Shown: positions 15,785-26,893, counted from the stretch's first letter. The stretch is DNA of 64,000 bases from Leptospiraceae bacterium (GCA_024233875.1 JACKPB010000005.1:1-64000); one strand, 5' to 3'. A program made the numbers and translations. Notes: a model not told the origin generated them from the letters alone.

Positions 15785-17029
15785 ATGGATAATTCAGCTG
15801 TTAAGAAAAGTGTCATAACAATTATACTTGGGGGAGGAAAAGGAACGAGGCTTCTACCTCTTACCGAAAAGAGATCAAAACCGGCCGTAAGTTTTGGAGG
15901 GAAATATAGACTGGTTGACATACCTATCTCAAATGCTCTCAATTCCGATTTCAATCAAATATACATTTTAACACAATTCAATTCCTATTCATTGAATCGA
16001 CACATTTCAAGGACCTATGGGATTCTTTCCGGACAGAGACAGGGTTTCGTTGAAATCATAGCCGCCGAACAAACCACGTCCAACGTAAAATGGTTTGAGG
16101 GTACAGCGGATGCAGTTAGAAAAGTCTTGCCTCACCTTGAAGACTATCGATCCGATTACATTATGATTCTCTCCGGAGATCAACTGTACAATATGGACTT
16201 AAATGAATTTATGCTCACCCATATTGAAGATCCGGATACAGACATGACAATCGCAGCAAACGTAATCGATCCTCAACTGGCTCACGGTCTGGGGATAATC
16301 AAAAAAGATGAAAACGGTTGGGCAACAGAATTTTATGAAAAACCAAACACTCTTGAAGAAGTGGAAAGCTATCGTTTACCCGATGGTAAATTTCTCGCAT
16401 CCATGGGAATTTATTTCTTCAAAACAAGTGTTCTGAAAGAAATTTTGGAAGATCATAGTTTGACGGATTTCGGAAAAGAGATCATTCCTGATGCCCTGAA
16501 GACCAGGAAGATAAAAGTTTATAATTATGATGGATACTGGGAAGACATAGGAACGATTCGTGCGTTCTATGAAGCAAATATCATGCTTACAGATGATTGG
16601 CCAAAATTCAATCTTTATCTGGAATACAGACCTTTTTATACAAGAGCACGTTCTCTTCCACCCACAAAGGTAAACAAAGCCAATCTCTACAAGGCTCTTC
16701 TCTCCGAAGGATGTATCATCAATGAATCCACTATCATTCGTTCGGTGATTGGAGTGAGGCAGGTTGTTCAGGCAGGTACCACTATTGAAAATTCTGTGAT
16801 TCTCGGTGCGGATAGATATGGCACTACCAATAAGGGAGTCCCGGTAGGAATCGGTAAAAATTGCCAGATTCGAAATGCTATTGTGGATAAGGATTGTTAT
16901 ATCTCAGACAATGTACTTCTAGTCAATAAGGACAATTTACAGGATTATGAGGATGAGTATGTAACGATTACAGAGGGTGTGATTGTTGTTCCCAGAAGAA
17001 CGGTGATCCCTTCAGGTTATGAGATATAA
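15785..17029 (+). CDS. glgC: glucose-1-phosphate adenylyltransferase (ADP-glucose pyrophosphorylase)
   Basis: GlgC makes ADP-glucose for glycogen synthesis. The 414-residue protein has the nucleotidyltransferase loop GGGKGTRL, the SKPAVSFGGKYRLVDI segment, GTADAVRK, the catalytic SGDQLYNMD and GIYFF, YWEDIGTI, and a C-terminal left-handed beta-helix region with hexapeptide-like repeats. Length is normal. It stands alone, with its own candidate promoter and a convergent tRNA-Pro after it. No other glg gene is nearby. Confidence 0.96.
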   Translation: MDNSAVKKSVITIILGGGKGTRLLPLTEKRSKPAVSFGGKYRLVDIPISNALNSDFNQIYILTQFNSYSLNRHISRTYGILSGQRQGFVEIIAAEQTTSNVKWFEGTADAVRKVLPHLEDYRSDYIMILSGDQLYNMDLNEFMLTHIEDPDTDMTIAANVIDPQLAHGLGIIKKDENGWATEFYEKPNTLEEVESYRLPDGKFLASMGIYFFKTSVLKEILEDHSLTDFGKEIIPDALKTRKIKVYNYDGYWEDIGTIRAFYEANIMLTDDWPKFNLYLEYRPFYTRARSLPPTKVNKANLYKALLSEGCIINESTIIRSVIGVRQVVQAGTTIENSVILGADRYGTTNKGVPVGIGKNCQIRNAIVDKDCYISDNVLLVNKDNLQDYEDEYVTITEGVIVVPRRTVIPSGYEI

Positions 17030-17034
17030 AAAAA

Positions 17035-17106
17035 TCGGAGTGACAGGATTTGAACCTGCGACCACTTGCCCCCCAGACAAGTGCGCTACCACTGCGCTAC
17101 ACCCCG
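17035..17106 (-). tRNA. tRNA-Pro (GGG)
   Basis: The 72-nt cloverleaf has acceptor CGGGGTG/CACTCCG, a D-arm GCGCAGTGGTAGCGC, anticodon stem CTTGT/GCAAG (one G-U pair) with loop CTGGGGG, and a GGTTCAAATCC T-arm. U33 placement gives anticodon GGG. Discriminator A, no encoded CCA. It starts 5 bp after the glgC stop on the opposite strand. Confidence 0.95.
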
Positions 17107-17201
17107 TGTGCTCCATTTTTTTATTGGATTTATTTTTAACAAGATTTTTTTAATTCAATTCTTCCGGTTTATTCTAAAAATAGTTTAAACCGGTCAGAAA
17201 T

Positions 17202-19037
17202 ATGAACGAAACTACCCTCAATTCCATTCAACTCAAACTCAAAACTCTAGGCGATCTTCCGGGTGTTTATCTCTGGAAAAATTCTGAAAATCAGGTAATC
17301 TATGTAGGAAAGGCGATTAAGCTAAGGCAGAGGATACGTAGTTATTTGAATCCGAAAGGTTTGGACATGAAGACTCTCAGTCTTCACTTCGAAATATCTG
17401 ATTTAGATTGGATGATCACCAATAATGAAGTGGAAGCGCTTATTTTAGAAGCCAACCTCATTAAAAAATTCAATCCGAAGTACAATATTCGGTTGAAGGA
17501 TGATAAAAAATATCCATTTTTGTGTATCTCAACCGATGAAATGTATCCCCGTATATTTCTGACAAGAAACGTTAGAAGTGATGGAAAGAAATACTTCGGA
17601 CCTTTTACGGATGTAAGGGCCACAAGAGAATTGCTAGCCCTCATTCAAAAAATATTCCCCATACGAAAAACTCCTCTTTCTCTTCCGGTAAAAAAGCCGG
17701 TAAGACCCTGTTTGAATTTTCATATAAAGAGATGTCTGGCTCCCTGCCAGGGCAATGTTCCTGTAGAGGAGTATTCTGAGATAATCAATCAAATCATTGA
17801 TTTTTTGTCCGGAAACAAATCAGGTCTTATCAAACAATTAAGACAGAAAATGGTCTCATATTCTGAGAATCTAAGCTTTGAAAAAGCCGCCGTCTACAGA
17901 GATACAATTGAATCATTGGGCCAATACAATAGCAAACAGGCTATAGTCAATACCAACCTCGCAGATGAAGATGTCCTGGCTCTCTATTGTAAAGAGAAGA
18001 ATGCTCAAATAGTAGTTTTTGAAATTCGTGAAGGGAAATTAAACGGAAAAAAATCTTTTGCCCTGGATGGGATTTCTGAAGATGAGAGTAAAGAAAAAGA
18101 AATTTATTCGTCTTTTATAAAACTATATTACTTTTCAAATTTCTTCATTCCGGGAAAAATCAAGATTCCAGTTTCAAAAGATAAAGAAATTGATAAATTG
18201 GAATCCACTCTCTCGCTTATAGCTCAAAAAAAGATTTCCATCCACTCACCCTTAAGAGGATCATCATTTCCTGTATTTAAAATGGCAAAGCTGACAGCAG
18301 AGAAAGATCTCATGGAAAGAGTTTTGGCCACCAAGTATCGATCCATGGAAGCGGCGATGGAAGATCTACAAAAAAAATTAAATTTGCCTAATCTTCCCAA
18401 ACACATTGAGTGCTATGATATCAGCCATTTTCAGGGCAGCCAACCAGTAGCCAGCGGAGTGATGTTTCTAAATGGAGAACCTCACAAACCGGGTTACAGG
18501 CACTACGTAATGAGGGGATATGATTCGATCAATGATCCCGGAATGATACACGAAGTGATATCCAGACGTTTGCAGAGATTGATGAATGAAAACAAACCAT
18601 ATCCTGATTTGATAGTAATCGACGGAGGACAAACACAACTTTCCAGAGCAGTAGAAGCTGCTCTTTCATTGGACCTGGGTCAGCTTTTATTTATAGGGTT
18701 GGCTAAAAAAAGGGAAGAGGTGTACTTTCCCGGTGAGACAGAACCTTATCAATTTCCTCTTAATGATCCAGGAATTCGTTTGATACGAAGGTTGAGAAAT
18801 GAAGCACATAGGTTTGCAATTACCTTTCATAGAAAGAGAAGAAATAAAAATACATATCAATCTATCCTTGATGGAATTCCGAATTTAGGAGTAAAAAGAA
18901 AGAAGGATATATTAGAAAAATTTCAGGGAGTGAAAAGAATAGATTCTCTATCAGTAGAAGACCTAGCCGGGATCAACGGAATTTCAATTTCTCTTGCTGA
19001 AAAAATTCACTCAAAAATTCAAGAAAATAAGCCTTAA
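17202..19037 (+). CDS. uvrC: excinuclease ABC subunit C
   Basis: UvrC makes both incisions in nucleotide excision repair. The 611-residue protein has an N-terminal GIY-YIG nuclease (PGVYLW to IYVGKA, residues about 12-95), a Cys-rich linker ([15 protein letters not shown]), a UvrB-binding UVR motif near 200-235, a central RNase H-like endonuclease half ([22 protein letters not shown]) and a C-terminal helix-hairpin-helix pair ([19 protein letters not shown]). The ATG has no strong ribosome site. Its stop overlaps that of the convergent repeat protein by 3 bp, leaving no room for a terminator. Confidence 0.97.
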   Translation: MNETTLNSIQLKLKTLGDLPGVYLWKNSENQVIYVGKAIKLRQRIRSYLNPKGLDMKTLSLHFEISDLDWMITNNEVEALILEANLIKKFNPKYNIRLKDDKKYPFLCISTDEMYPRIFLTRNVRSDGKKYFGPFTDVRATRELLALIQKIFPIRKTPLSLPVKKPVRPCLNFHIKRCLAPCQGNVPVEEYSEIINQIIDFLSGNKSGLIKQLRQKMVSYSENLSFEKAAVYRDTIESLGQYNSKQAIVNTNLADEDVLALYCKEKNAQIVVFEIREGKLNGKKSFALDGISEDESKEKEIYSSFIKLYYFSNFFIPGKIKIPVSKDKEIDKLESTLSLIAQKKISIHSPLRGSSFPVFKMAKLTAEKDLMERVLATKYRSMEAAMEDLQKKLNLPNLPKHIECYDISHFQGSQPVASGVMFLNGEPHKPGYRHYVMRGYDSINDPGMIHEVISRRLQRLMNENKPYPDLIVIDGGQTQLSRAVEAALSLDLGQLLFIGLAKKREEVYFPGETEPYQFPLNDPGIRLIRRLRNEAHRFAITFHRKRRNKNTYQSILDGIPNLGVKRKKDILEKFQGVKRIDSLSVEDLAGINGISISLAEKIHSKIQENKP

Positions 19038-21211
19038 TTCTTGGGTGAATTTTGTTTTCGGATGGCTTTCTCTAGATTCATTTTTTCTTCCCATTCTAGA
19101 ACCCGATTGTCTTTATTGCTCATAATTTTTTCAAGGGCTGCCCTCATTTTGGGAGAAGCTTCCTCTGAGAAATACAGGTATGATTTCAATCTGGTCTGAA
19201 GATTGTCATTCATCAGACGAATGTAATTGAATAGATCCACTCTAGCAGGATTTTGTAAATTGAGTACTATATGATCGGAATAGCATTCCAGAACAAGAAT
19301 GTCCGGTAAATCAGTAGATTTGCAAGAGGTAGTAAATTCTTTGACAACTGAATCCAGTTCTTCTGAACTCACTGACAAATAATCTGAATTGGTTTGATTT
19401 TTGATTCCATCTATGATTCTAAACTTCTTGTTTTTTTGAGCATTTTCTCTTGCCAAACGTTCAGCTTCTAACTTTGCGAGTCTTTCTTTCTCCAAACGCT
19501 CTGCCTCAAGTTTAGCTAATCTTTCTTTTTCAAGACGTTCTCTCTCAGCTTTTTCTTTAGCCAACCTTTCTGCTTCCAGCTTAGCTAGTCTTTCTTTCTC
19601 GGCTTTCTCTTTCGCCAAACGTTCTTTTTCAGCTTTTTCCTTGGCCAATCGTTCGGCTTCCAGTTTAGCTAGCCTTTCTTTTTCCAAGCGTTCTTTTTCA
19701 GCTTTTTCCTTGGCCAATCTTTCGGCTTCCAGTTTAGCTAATCTTTCTTTCTCCAAGCGTTCTTTCTCAGCTTTTTCCTTGGCCAATCGTTCGGCTTCTA
19801 ATTTAGCTAATCTTTCTTTCTCCAAACGTTCTTTTTCAGCTTTTTCCTTGGCCAATCGTTCGGCTTCCAGTTTAGCTAATCTTTCTTTCTCCAAACGTTC
19901 TTTTTCAGCTTTTTCCTTGGCCAATCGTTCGGCTTCCAGTTTAGCTAGCCTTTCTTTCTCCAAGCGTTCTTTTTCAGCTTTTTCCTTGGCCAATCTTTCT
20001 GCTTCCAGTTTAGCCAGTCTTTCTTTTTCCAAACGTTCTTTCTCAGCTTTTTCCTTGGCCAATCTTTCTGCTTCTAATTTAGCAAGCCTTTCTTTTTCCA
20101 AACGTTCTTTCTCGGCTTTCTCTTTCGCCAATCTTTCGGCTTCTAGTTTAGCCAGTCTTTCTTTTTCCAACCGTTCTTTCTCGGCTTTCTCTTTCGCCAA
20201 TCTTTCGGCTTCTAGTTTAGCCAGTCTTTCTTTTTCCAAACGTTCTTTCTCGGCTTTCTCTTTCGCCAATCTTTCGGCTTCTAGTTTAGCAAGCCTTTCT
20301 TTTTCCAAACGTTCTTTCTCGGCTTTCTCTTTCGCCAATCTTTCGGCTTCCAGTTTAGCTAGCCTTTCTTTCTCCAGACGTTCAGCTTCCAGTTTTGCCA
20401 GTCGTTCTTTCTCCAGACGTTCGGCTTCCAGTTTTGCCAGTCGTTCTTTCTCCAAACGTTCAGCTTCCAGTTTTGCCAGTCGTTCTTTCTCCAAACGTTC
20501 TTTCTCGGCTTTCTCTTTCGCCAATCTTTCGGCTTCCAGTTTAGCTAGCCTTTCTTTCTCCAGACGTTCGGCTTCCAGTTTTGCCAGTCGTTCTTTCTCC
20601 AAACGTTCAGCTTCTGCCTTTTCTCTTGCTAGACGTTCATCAGTTTCTTTATCAGTCAAAACAATAAAATTGCTAAATTTCTTGGTGTTTTTTTTGGGAT
20701 TTTCTATGAGGAGAGAGAGCTTTTCTTTTTTAAGACCCTTCTGGACAATACTTAAATCAATACGCTTATTGGAAACATATTTGAATTTTGATTTGATCAC
20801 TTCGCCTTTTTCATCTAGGACTGATACCTTGGTCTCCGGAATGAAATTTTTTCCGTCAAGAGGGATGCTCGATGAGAGTTCAGAAATGTCAATAGTAACC
20901 GAGGACTCTTTCAATAGGGGTGGTCTCGAAACGATAATGTTGAGAGCAGACCATTTTGACCATACAGTGGGTTTCTCAAATAAATTTAAGGGAGATACCC
21001 GAAACTCAAAATTCCCCGATAATTTAGCTACTGAATATGTAGTACCTTTCACTTTTTCTTTGATGATTGTTTTCTTACGAGAATCCCTCACTTCAAGAAG
21101 ATAACCAAATGCACCTTTGATTGGTTTCCATTCAATGAACTCGGTTTCCTTTGAAGTGATAGGAAAGGAAAGTAGAAAAAGTAAAAATAGGATTATTTTA
21201 TTCATTCTCAA
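19034..21211 (-). CDS. exported protein with long charged-helix repeat domain
   Basis: The 725-residue protein has a signal peptide (1-20), a beta-rich domain resembling a fibronectin type III fold (about 25-95) and a second beta domain (about 95-185). About 400 residues of Glu/Lys/Arg/Leu/Ala repeats follow, built from 23-residue units (core [19 protein letters not shown]) and 13-residue units. A non-repetitive C-terminal domain of about 125 residues closes it. The repeat should form one very long charged helix, like TolA or a periplasmic spacer, so it may span the periplasm. It is the last gene of a cyclase-FecR-repeat operon (overlap 14 bp). Copy number probably varies between strains. Function unknown. 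Confidence 0.85.
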   Translation of the reverse strand: MRMNKIILFLLFLLSFPITSKETEFIEWKPIKGAFGYLLEVRDSRKKTIIKEKVKGTTYSVAKLSGNFEFRVSPLNLFEKPTVWSKWSALNIIVSRPPLLKESSVTIDISELSSSIPLDGKNFIPETKVSVLDEKGEVIKSKFKYVSNKRIDLSIVQKGLKKEKLSLLIENPKKNTKKFSNFIVLTDKETDERLAREKAEAERLEKERLAKLEAERLEKERLAKLEAERLAKEKAEKERLEKERLAKLEAERLEKERLAKLEAERLEKERLAKLEAERLEKERLAKLEAERLAKEKAEKERLEKERLAKLEAERLAKEKAEKERLEKERLAKLEAERLAKEKAEKERLEKERLAKLEAERLAKEKAEKERLEKERLAKLEAERLAKEKAEKERLEKERLAKLEAERLAKEKAEKERLEKERLAKLEAERLAKEKAEKERLEKERLAKLEAERLAKEKAEKERLEKERLAKLEAERLAKEKAEKERLEKERLAKLEAERLAKEKAEKERLEKERLAKLEAERLAKEKAEKERLAKEKAEKERLAKLEAERLAKEKAERERLEKERLAKLEAERLEKERLAKLEAERLARENAQKNKKFRIIDGIKNQTNSDYLSVSSEELDSVVKEFTTSCKSTDLPDILVLECYSDHIVLNLQNPARVDLFNYIRLMNDNLQTRLKSYLYFSEEASPKMRAALEKIMSNKDNRVLEWEEKMNLEKAIRKQNSPKN
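19447..20639 (-). repeat. coding tandem repeats of about 69 bp and 39 bp
   Basis: About 1.2 kb inside the helix-rich gene is built from near-identical 69-bp units, roughly a dozen, mixed with 39-bp units. Blocks between 20090 and 20340 are almost base-for-base identical, which points to recent duplication. Units are multiples of 3, so gain or loss keeps the frame. Because no unit has a stop on the other strand, a 487-codon antisense frame exists by chance. Confidence 0.95.
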
Positions 21212-22772
21212 CTCTGTAAATTGTGTCCGGAGAAATGATTTTTATGTCCTCCGGTTTTAGATTTTTTAGTTTATCTTCCACATTGATTTCAAATTCACCT
21301 TTTGCAGGGTGACCTTTTTTCCCATTTACATCTACAGGATTGACTTCCCAAAAGAACTTTCCCTGATCTAGGTAACTATAGTCAGATACAACTACTTCAT
21401 TTTTTTTAGATTTCGTTTGAAAAACCGGAATTTTCGAGTCGCTTTTTTCATTGTACATTTTAAACTCATAATAGATTGTACCATCTATGTCTTTCCATTT
21501 AAAAACGATAGGCTTCTTGGTTTCGATTATGACTTTTTCTTTATTGGGTGTCATACTTTTTTCGATGATATCTTTTTTCTCTTCTTCCTGATCAATTACA
21601 ACATCAGAGTCAAGAATCGTAAATTCCCTAGGAAGGGTATAGATAGGCACAGCTCCTTCGAGAGAAGGAAGTGAAGCTACTTTCCAGTAGTAAGAACCAA
21701 TGGGGAGATCCTGAACAAGAATTTGATTTGATGTTAAACTGACTTCTTTAAAAATTGAAGAAAACCCGGGATCTTTTGATATGATGATCTTGTAGTTGGA
21801 ACTAATATTGTGCTTGCTCCAGGCAAAAGATATGGATGTCTGAGTTTTGGGAAATCTTTGATTGTCGAGTGGTGTAAATGCTTTAATTTCTGAGTCCTGT
21901 AAGATTTTTAACTTTCTTGCTTCTGAAGTTTCAAAATTACCATCTTCACTTTGCTTGACCCTCCAAAAATAATTTCCGGGTGGAAGAGAAACCATTTTTG
22001 AATCATTTACAACTTCAGAAAAAACAATATTTGAAAAATCCTTATTCTTACTGATTTCTAAAAATCTTTCATTTATTCCCTTTTCGTATTTCCAGTCGGG
22101 TCGGGTTTTGACTATCCATTTGAAATGTATGTCTGCTCTGGCAAATGTCAATTCTTTGTGTTGATCGGGTGGGCTCAACAATCGAAAAGGCAAATCTTTA
22201 ACAGTTACGCCTCCCTCATCATTGAGTTTGGCCATCTGTGATTCGGATATCTTAACATCTTTTCCGTTGTGTGAGATTGAAGCATCTCCTGAATTCACAA
22301 CAAAAGATAAATTTTTACTATCCTTATTTAGTTTGAAATCCCCATTTTTCATGTTGATTTTTTTACCTGAGGAGTTCAGTTCAATATTTGAGTTTTTGGA
22401 AGAAACTTGAATAGAACCTTCCGTAAAGTCAATTTTAGGGGTTCCATTGCTGTAATCAAAGTAAATCAGACTGTTTTCATCTAATTTGACTTTTGTTCCA
22501 TCATTGAATGTAATTACAGCATCCGATCCTTCATAGGTTCGAATCGTATCTTTATTGTTTAGAGGAAAACTCTCATAGACATCTTTGTAAACCATTCTGG
22601 CTCCCGGCCGTTTCTGAATGGAATTCATTTTAAAAGTAACTATACCGATTTGATCTTCTGTGCTTTCCTCCAAATCTTTGTTCACATCTGTAAAAAATAA
22701 ATATGTGAAGAATATAGAATTCAATAAAAAGAATAGGATTGCAAATAAATCTCGCTTACTGAAGGATCTCAT
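21198..22772 (-). CDS. FecR-domain protein with Fn3-like repeats, membrane anchored
   Basis: The 524-residue protein has an N-terminal TM anchor (about 9-28), then a FecR domain (about 45-190) with the typical [19 protein letters not shown] pattern. At least three beta-sandwich repeats of the kind found in spirochaete FecR proteins follow (each with a W-x-x residue pair and [16 protein letters not shown] or GKFFWEVN). It should face the periplasm. It overlaps the cyclase gene by 17 bp and the repeat protein by 14 bp. In classical systems FecR transmits an envelope signal to a sigma factor, but no sigma factor is here, so it may be a structural or peptidoglycan-associated protein. Confidence 0.85.
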   Translation of the reverse strand: MRSFSKRDLFAILFFLLNSIFFTYLFFTDVNKDLEESTEDQIGIVTFKMNSIQKRPGARMVYKDVYESFPLNNKDTIRTYEGSDAVITFNDGTKVKLDENSLIYFDYSNGTPKIDFTEGSIQVSSKNSNIELNSSGKKINMKNGDFKLNKDSKNLSFVVNSGDASISHNGKDVKISESQMAKLNDEGGVTVKDLPFRLLSPPDQHKELTFARADIHFKWIVKTRPDWKYEKGINERFLEISKNKDFSNIVFSEVVNDSKMVSLPPGNYFWRVKQSEDGNFETSEARKLKILQDSEIKAFTPLDNQRFPKTQTSISFAWSKHNISSNYKIIISKDPGFSSIFKEVSLTSNQILVQDLPIGSYYWKVASLPSLEGAVPIYTLPREFTILDSDVVIDQEEEKKDIIEKSMTPNKEKVIIETKKPIVFKWKDIDGTIYYEFKMYNEKSDSKIPVFQTKSKKNEVVVSDYSYLDQGKFFWEVNPVDVNGKKGHPAKGEFEINVEDKLKNLKPEDIKIISPDTIYRVENE

Positions 22773-24672
22773 ACTTTACTTCCTTTTCTTCATCCCCCCC
22801 GTCTTTGGAAGATTTCTTAGATTTTGTCGGAGTAGGTTCGGTATATTCTATGCCCAGGTCTTTTCTGAGTTCGGTCATATTTTTATAGCACTTCGGATCA
22901 TCCAATCTTCCCAATACAGAATAAATTATCTGTGGTTCTTCTTTTCCTTTGACTTTGATTGCTGGCATTTTTTCTACTTTGAAAATTTTCTTTACCTTAT
23001 CATAAGAATCCTGTGAAATCAAAAGATCTGATCCGAAGGGTTTGTTCAATGATTCAATTCTTGAAGCTAAATTCACAGCATCACCGATCACTGTGTATTC
23101 CAATCTTTCATCCGAACCAATTTGACCGGAAATCACATAACCCGTATTGATTCCACAACCAATTTTTATAATAGGTTTTTTTACGCTTCCGCGTCCTTTA
23201 TTGAAAATTTTTAATGATTCCCTCATCATCAAGGAGGCATTGATAGCAGCTTCTGTTTCATTGGGCAAAGGATTCAGGGCACCCCAGGTCGCCATAATCG
23301 CATCACCGATGAACTTATCTACAATCCCTCCGGTTTTGTTAACACATTTGACCATTTCTGTCATGTACTGATTGAGAAACTCTACGACTTCTTCCGGTTC
23401 TAGTTTTTCTGAGATCGAAGTAAAGCTACGGATATCAGAGAAGAAAATCGCACAGTACTTTCGTTCTCCACCGAGTTTGATAGTACCTTTCATAGCCATT
23501 TCTGCCAATTCTTTATTGACAAACTTTCCGAAAGACTCTTTTAATTTCTCCCTTTCTTCCAAACCGTGAGACATCTTATTGAATGAATCGGTAAGAATAC
23601 CGATTTCATCTCCGGATGCAGGTGTAACACGATGAGTGAAATCCCCTTTTGAAATTCTACCTGCGGCATCTACTAATTTATAAATAGGATTGGTAAGAGT
23701 TCGTGCATAGATTAGGACGATCATAATCGAAAGATTTAAAATTACGATCATAAGAAAAATATTTCTTTTTTGAAGATTATAAACTTCCTCGAAAGCTTTG
23801 TCTTCAGGAGTAGTTGAAATGATCCCACCACCTATAAATTTCAGTTTGTTGAAGGTCCCGATGAAATACACATCACCTTCTTTGAAGTGCAATTGACTAT
23901 TATTCAATTTGCTGGTGAGCATACTTTTAACAATTGAAATCTGTGACATATTCTCACCGGAGATCATTTTCTCTTTTTTGGGATGGATCAGAAGGTTTCC
24001 TTCTTCATCCACCAAATAGGTGAGGGCGATTTCGCTGGAACCGAAGGTTTCCTGAACATTGGAAACTTTAATAAAGGACACAATGATGTGATCAACATCA
24101 TTTCCCTGAAGGAATGGAAAGGTATAAGAAAGTACGGGTTCTCCAAAATTGGGTCCTTGATTTTTCAAAAGAGACAAACCCAAGAAACCTTTTTCGAAGT
24201 GTTTCTTGTCCTTATCAATCAAAGCTTCAAATGATTCCGGTGAATTGAATTCTTTATTCAAAATGGAAGGATTCATGCACTTAAAAATATTTTTGTTCAA
24301 TCCGACCTCTTTGTTATAAATCCCAATAAAAAGAATGTCCTTTGAATTTTGAAAAAACATATTTCTCAGACCATCTTCTTCACAGGATCCTTTTTCAATC
24401 AGACTGGATCCGAGAAGAGTCATATTATTAGCCAGAGAAAGAAACTCTGCCTGCAACTTAAGAGAAATCAAATTTGTGACCTGAAGGTCGTTTTCCCTGA
24501 TTCGAGTTTCTGAATCTTTTTTGAAAAAGTACGAAGCGATATAGATGATTGAAGAGAGTGAGATGAAGATAATCAAGGAAATGATTACCATCAATTTCAG
24601 TTTAATAGTTAAACTCGAACTCCTGAATTCTCCGAGTGAATTCTGTCTTTGGGTTGACTCATCTGAGGGCAT
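22756..24672 (-). CDS. membrane receptor-type class III adenylate cyclase (HAMP)
   Basis: The 638-residue protein has TM1 (about 26-50), a large outside sensor domain of Cache type (51-303), TM2 (304-323), HAMP (324-376) and a class III nucleotide cyclase domain (400-590). Metal-binding Asp413 (FSDIRSFT) and Asp457 (FIGDAIM), Lys453 and Asp531 (base selection) and Asn534/Arg538 (transition state) are all present. This fits an active homodimeric adenylate cyclase that makes cAMP in response to an extracytoplasmic signal. It heads a three-gene operon with the FecR and repeat proteins. The C-terminal tail is Lys/Glu rich. Confidence 0.92.
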   Translation of the reverse strand: MPSDESTQRQNSLGEFRSSSLTIKLKLMVIISLIIFISLSSIIYIASYFFKKDSETRIRENDLQVTNLISLKLQAEFLSLANNMTLLGSSLIEKGSCEEDGLRNMFFQNSKDILFIGIYNKEVGLNKNIFKCMNPSILNKEFNSPESFEALIDKDKKHFEKGFLGLSLLKNQGPNFGEPVLSYTFPFLQGNDVDHIIVSFIKVSNVQETFGSSEIALTYLVDEEGNLLIHPKKEKMISGENMSQISIVKSMLTSKLNNSQLHFKEGDVYFIGTFNKLKFIGGGIISTTPEDKAFEEVYNLQKRNIFLMIVILNLSIMIVLIYARTLTNPIYKLVDAAGRISKGDFTHRVTPASGDEIGILTDSFNKMSHGLEEREKLKESFGKFVNKELAEMAMKGTIKLGGERKYCAIFFSDIRSFTSISEKLEPEEVVEFLNQYMTEMVKCVNKTGGIVDKFIGDAIMATWGALNPLPNETEAAINASLMMRESLKIFNKGRGSVKKPIIKIGCGINTGYVISGQIGSDERLEYTVIGDAVNLASRIESLNKPFGSDLLISQDSYDKVKKIFKVEKMPAIKVKGKEEPQIIYSVLGRLDDPKCYKNMTELRKDLGIEYTEPTPTKSKKSSKDGGDEEKEVKYEILQ

Positions 24673-24802
24673 TTGACTATCCTTCCTAATTCTGAGATTC
24701 AGTTTTTCTTGAGTAGATACAAAGTCTAGAAATTTTTCTTGACAGGATGTTTTGACTGCTAAAAGATTTTCGATAAGACGTTAATGATTTTTTCGTAATC
24801 TT

Positions 24803-26815
24803 TCAACCACCGAGTAATTCTTTGTAGTTTTCTCTTAATTCTTTATAACTATACACAAGCTTAGCTGGTGGGAGACTCTTCAATAGGTCTCCTCCGTATC
24901 TTTTGGTTTGAATTCTCGGATCCAATATCGCAACAAAACCTTTATCGGTTCCCGAGCGGATCAACCTTCCGAAACCCTGTTTTAGGGTCAAAATAGAATG
25001 TGGGAGTTGGATTTCCATAAATGGATTTCCATTTTTCTTTTTAAGGTTTTCAATTTTTGTTTCCAGGACAGGTTCGCCCGGAGGTTGAAATGGAAGCTTT
25101 ATGATTAGAACGGATTTTAATTTATCCCCCCGAATGTCTATACCCTGCCAGAAGGTAGACACTCCGAAAAGCACCGCATGATCCGTCTCCAAATACATCT
25201 GTTTTGCTTTTTCTGCTCCCCATTCCAGTTGTGAGATACAAGGATAATCTACTATTTCTGAAATGAGTTTGTAAACTTCATTCAAAAGTTTGTTTGAGGT
25301 AAAGAGAAGAAATGAATTTCCCTCGGTCAACTCCAGGAGCTTGGGTATGAGTAATTGCAATTCTTCCACAAAATCATCAGGCTTTTCTGCCGGATCCGAA
25401 ATATTTCGGGGAAGATAGATCAGGCAATTTTTTGAATAAGGGAAGGGGGAGGGGAAATTTCCTGTATCGAAGGAAGAAGATCCGATTTGGTGAAAAAAAT
25501 ACTCGAATTTATTTTTTCCTGTTGTGAGAGTTGCAGAAGTAAAGACTAGGGTAGAAAGTTCGGAAAAAAATCGTTCCCTCAATAGATCAGAGGAATTTAG
25601 AGGCTGAATGTGAAGATCGTAATAGATATTTTTATCGGATACGGAAGAGGGATCCATCCAGACAACAAATTCATCATCCGAGCCCTGGCGAAATAATTCA
25701 AGAAACTCAGAAAATGATTTCAGTTTCTTAAACAGATAATCCAATTCGACAGAAATTTCCTTTTCCTCAGGATCTGTAGAATCTTCCCTATAAAATTCTT
25801 TCCAGGATTCCAATTCGTCGCTCAACGACTCATAAATCTCCGGAAGAGATCCTGTATCCAACCCGTGATTTTTTAAAATTCTTTTGGTTTGATAGATCAT
25901 TGGGTTGGCCGTTAGGACCCTCTGATAAAAATTTGTAGATTCTCTTTTTGCTGAATCAATGAGAGTAAGAATACTGTCGGTCGTTTTGATTTTTTTCAGT
26001 CTATGAATGAGCCCATTATTCCTTTTGTCATTTCCTGATAGAAAATTCAGGAGGTCCTGAATGCCCTGGTGATCCATTGAAATACGCAGGGATCTACCCA
26101 GAATATCAGCAAAAGAATGTGCTTCATCAATTACGACATGTTTGAACTCGGGCAATAAACCCTGAGTGGATGCAAGATGTGCAGCAAGTAGATAATGATT
26201 TACAATTAAAATATGAGCCTGTTTCCATTTTTCTTTCTCTAGGAAATAATAGGATTTTGAAAAATTCGGACAATTTCTTCCGAGACAATTGTCCGGATCT
26301 CTTGTAACGGATTGCCAGAAGGGGTAAGTTGCATAGCCCTTGTATTCTGATTTGATTCCCGCCTTTGTTTTCTTTTCCCATTCATAAAACTCTTTCAGGT
26401 GAGGAATCATATCCGGATCAAAGTTGCCACTTGAAATTAAATTACCGAGTTTACGTTTGCAAACATAATTCCCCGATCCCAAAGCAATTTCAGCTCTGAG
26501 ATCCTGAATGTTCAATAATTGTGATACAAAAGGGATGTCTTTATTGATGAGTTGATTTTGCAATGCAATAGTTTCTGTGGAAATCAATACGGTTGTATCA
26601 TTTTCGTAAGCAAAGGATATCGCGGGGAGAAGATAGGCCAAACTCTTTCCTACTCCGGTACCTGCTTCCAAAACCAAATGTTTTGATTTTTTAAAAGCAG
26701 ATTGAACTTCTCTGACCATTTCAATCTGCTCATTGCGTTTTTCGAAATGAAAATTGGGAAAACGGTCAGGGATTTCATCAAAGATTTGTTCTATATTCAA
26801 ATCAGAATTCTTCAT
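24803..26815 (-). CDS. dinG: DinG/XPD-family DNA helicase
   Basis: The 670-residue helicase carries Walker A AGTGVGKS (51-58), DEAH (230-233), a C-terminal VFTSATL, and a final QGFGRLIRS motif VI. DinG helicases unwind 5'-3' and usually bind a 4Fe-4S cluster through four Cys. Here Cys119, Cys177 and Cys182 are visible, but the fourth position (about 188, SKSYYF) is Ser. The cluster may be incomplete or use another ligand. It stands apart from its neighbours by 130 bp on each side. The symbol follows family membership; YoaA is the close alternative. Confidence 0.85.
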   Translation of the reverse strand: MKNSDLNIEQIFDEIPDRFPNFHFEKRNEQIEMVREVQSAFKKSKHLVLEAGTGVGKSLAYLLPAISFAYENDTTVLISTETIALQNQLINKDIPFVSQLLNIQDLRAEIALGSGNYVCKRKLGNLISSGNFDPDMIPHLKEFYEWEKKTKAGIKSEYKGYATYPFWQSVTRDPDNCLGRNCPNFSKSYYFLEKEKWKQAHILIVNHYLLAAHLASTQGLLPEFKHVVIDEAHSFADILGRSLRISMDHQGIQDLLNFLSGNDKRNNGLIHRLKKIKTTDSILTLIDSAKRESTNFYQRVLTANPMIYQTKRILKNHGLDTGSLPEIYESLSDELESWKEFYREDSTDPEEKEISVELDYLFKKLKSFSEFLELFRQGSDDEFVVWMDPSSVSDKNIYYDLHIQPLNSSDLLRERFFSELSTLVFTSATLTTGKNKFEYFFHQIGSSSFDTGNFPSPFPYSKNCLIYLPRNISDPAEKPDDFVEELQLLIPKLLELTEGNSFLLFTSNKLLNEVYKLISEIVDYPCISQLEWGAEKAKQMYLETDHAVLFGVSTFWQGIDIRGDKLKSVLIIKLPFQPPGEPVLETKIENLKKKNGNPFMEIQLPHSILTLKQGFGRLIRSGTDKGFVAILDPRIQTKRYGGDLLKSLPPAKLVYSYKELRENYKELLGG

Positions 26816-26866
26816 TTTTCTTTGACCAACTTCAAGCTTTTTTATTTTAAAACTACTAAAAATCGG

Positions 26867-26893
26867 TTGACATAAAAAAAATAATTGTATTAG
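26867..26893 (+). promoter_or_regulatory. candidate promoter of LytR_C-rsfS
   Basis: TTGACA (26867-26872) and TATTAG (26888-26893) with a 15-bp spacer lie about 70 bp before the proposed AUU start. The -35 is perfect and the spacer a little short. Confidence 0.4.

Noticed and set aside
19447..20639. Possible CRISPR-like array
   Set aside because: Units are contiguous without spacers, keep a reading frame and encode a helical protein.
19641..21104. 487-codon plus-strand frame made of Ser/Phe/Leu/Ala repeats
   Set aside because: It is the exact antisense of the charged-helix repeat gene. It stays open only because the repeat units are multiples of three without antisense stops. No ribosome site or signal supports it.
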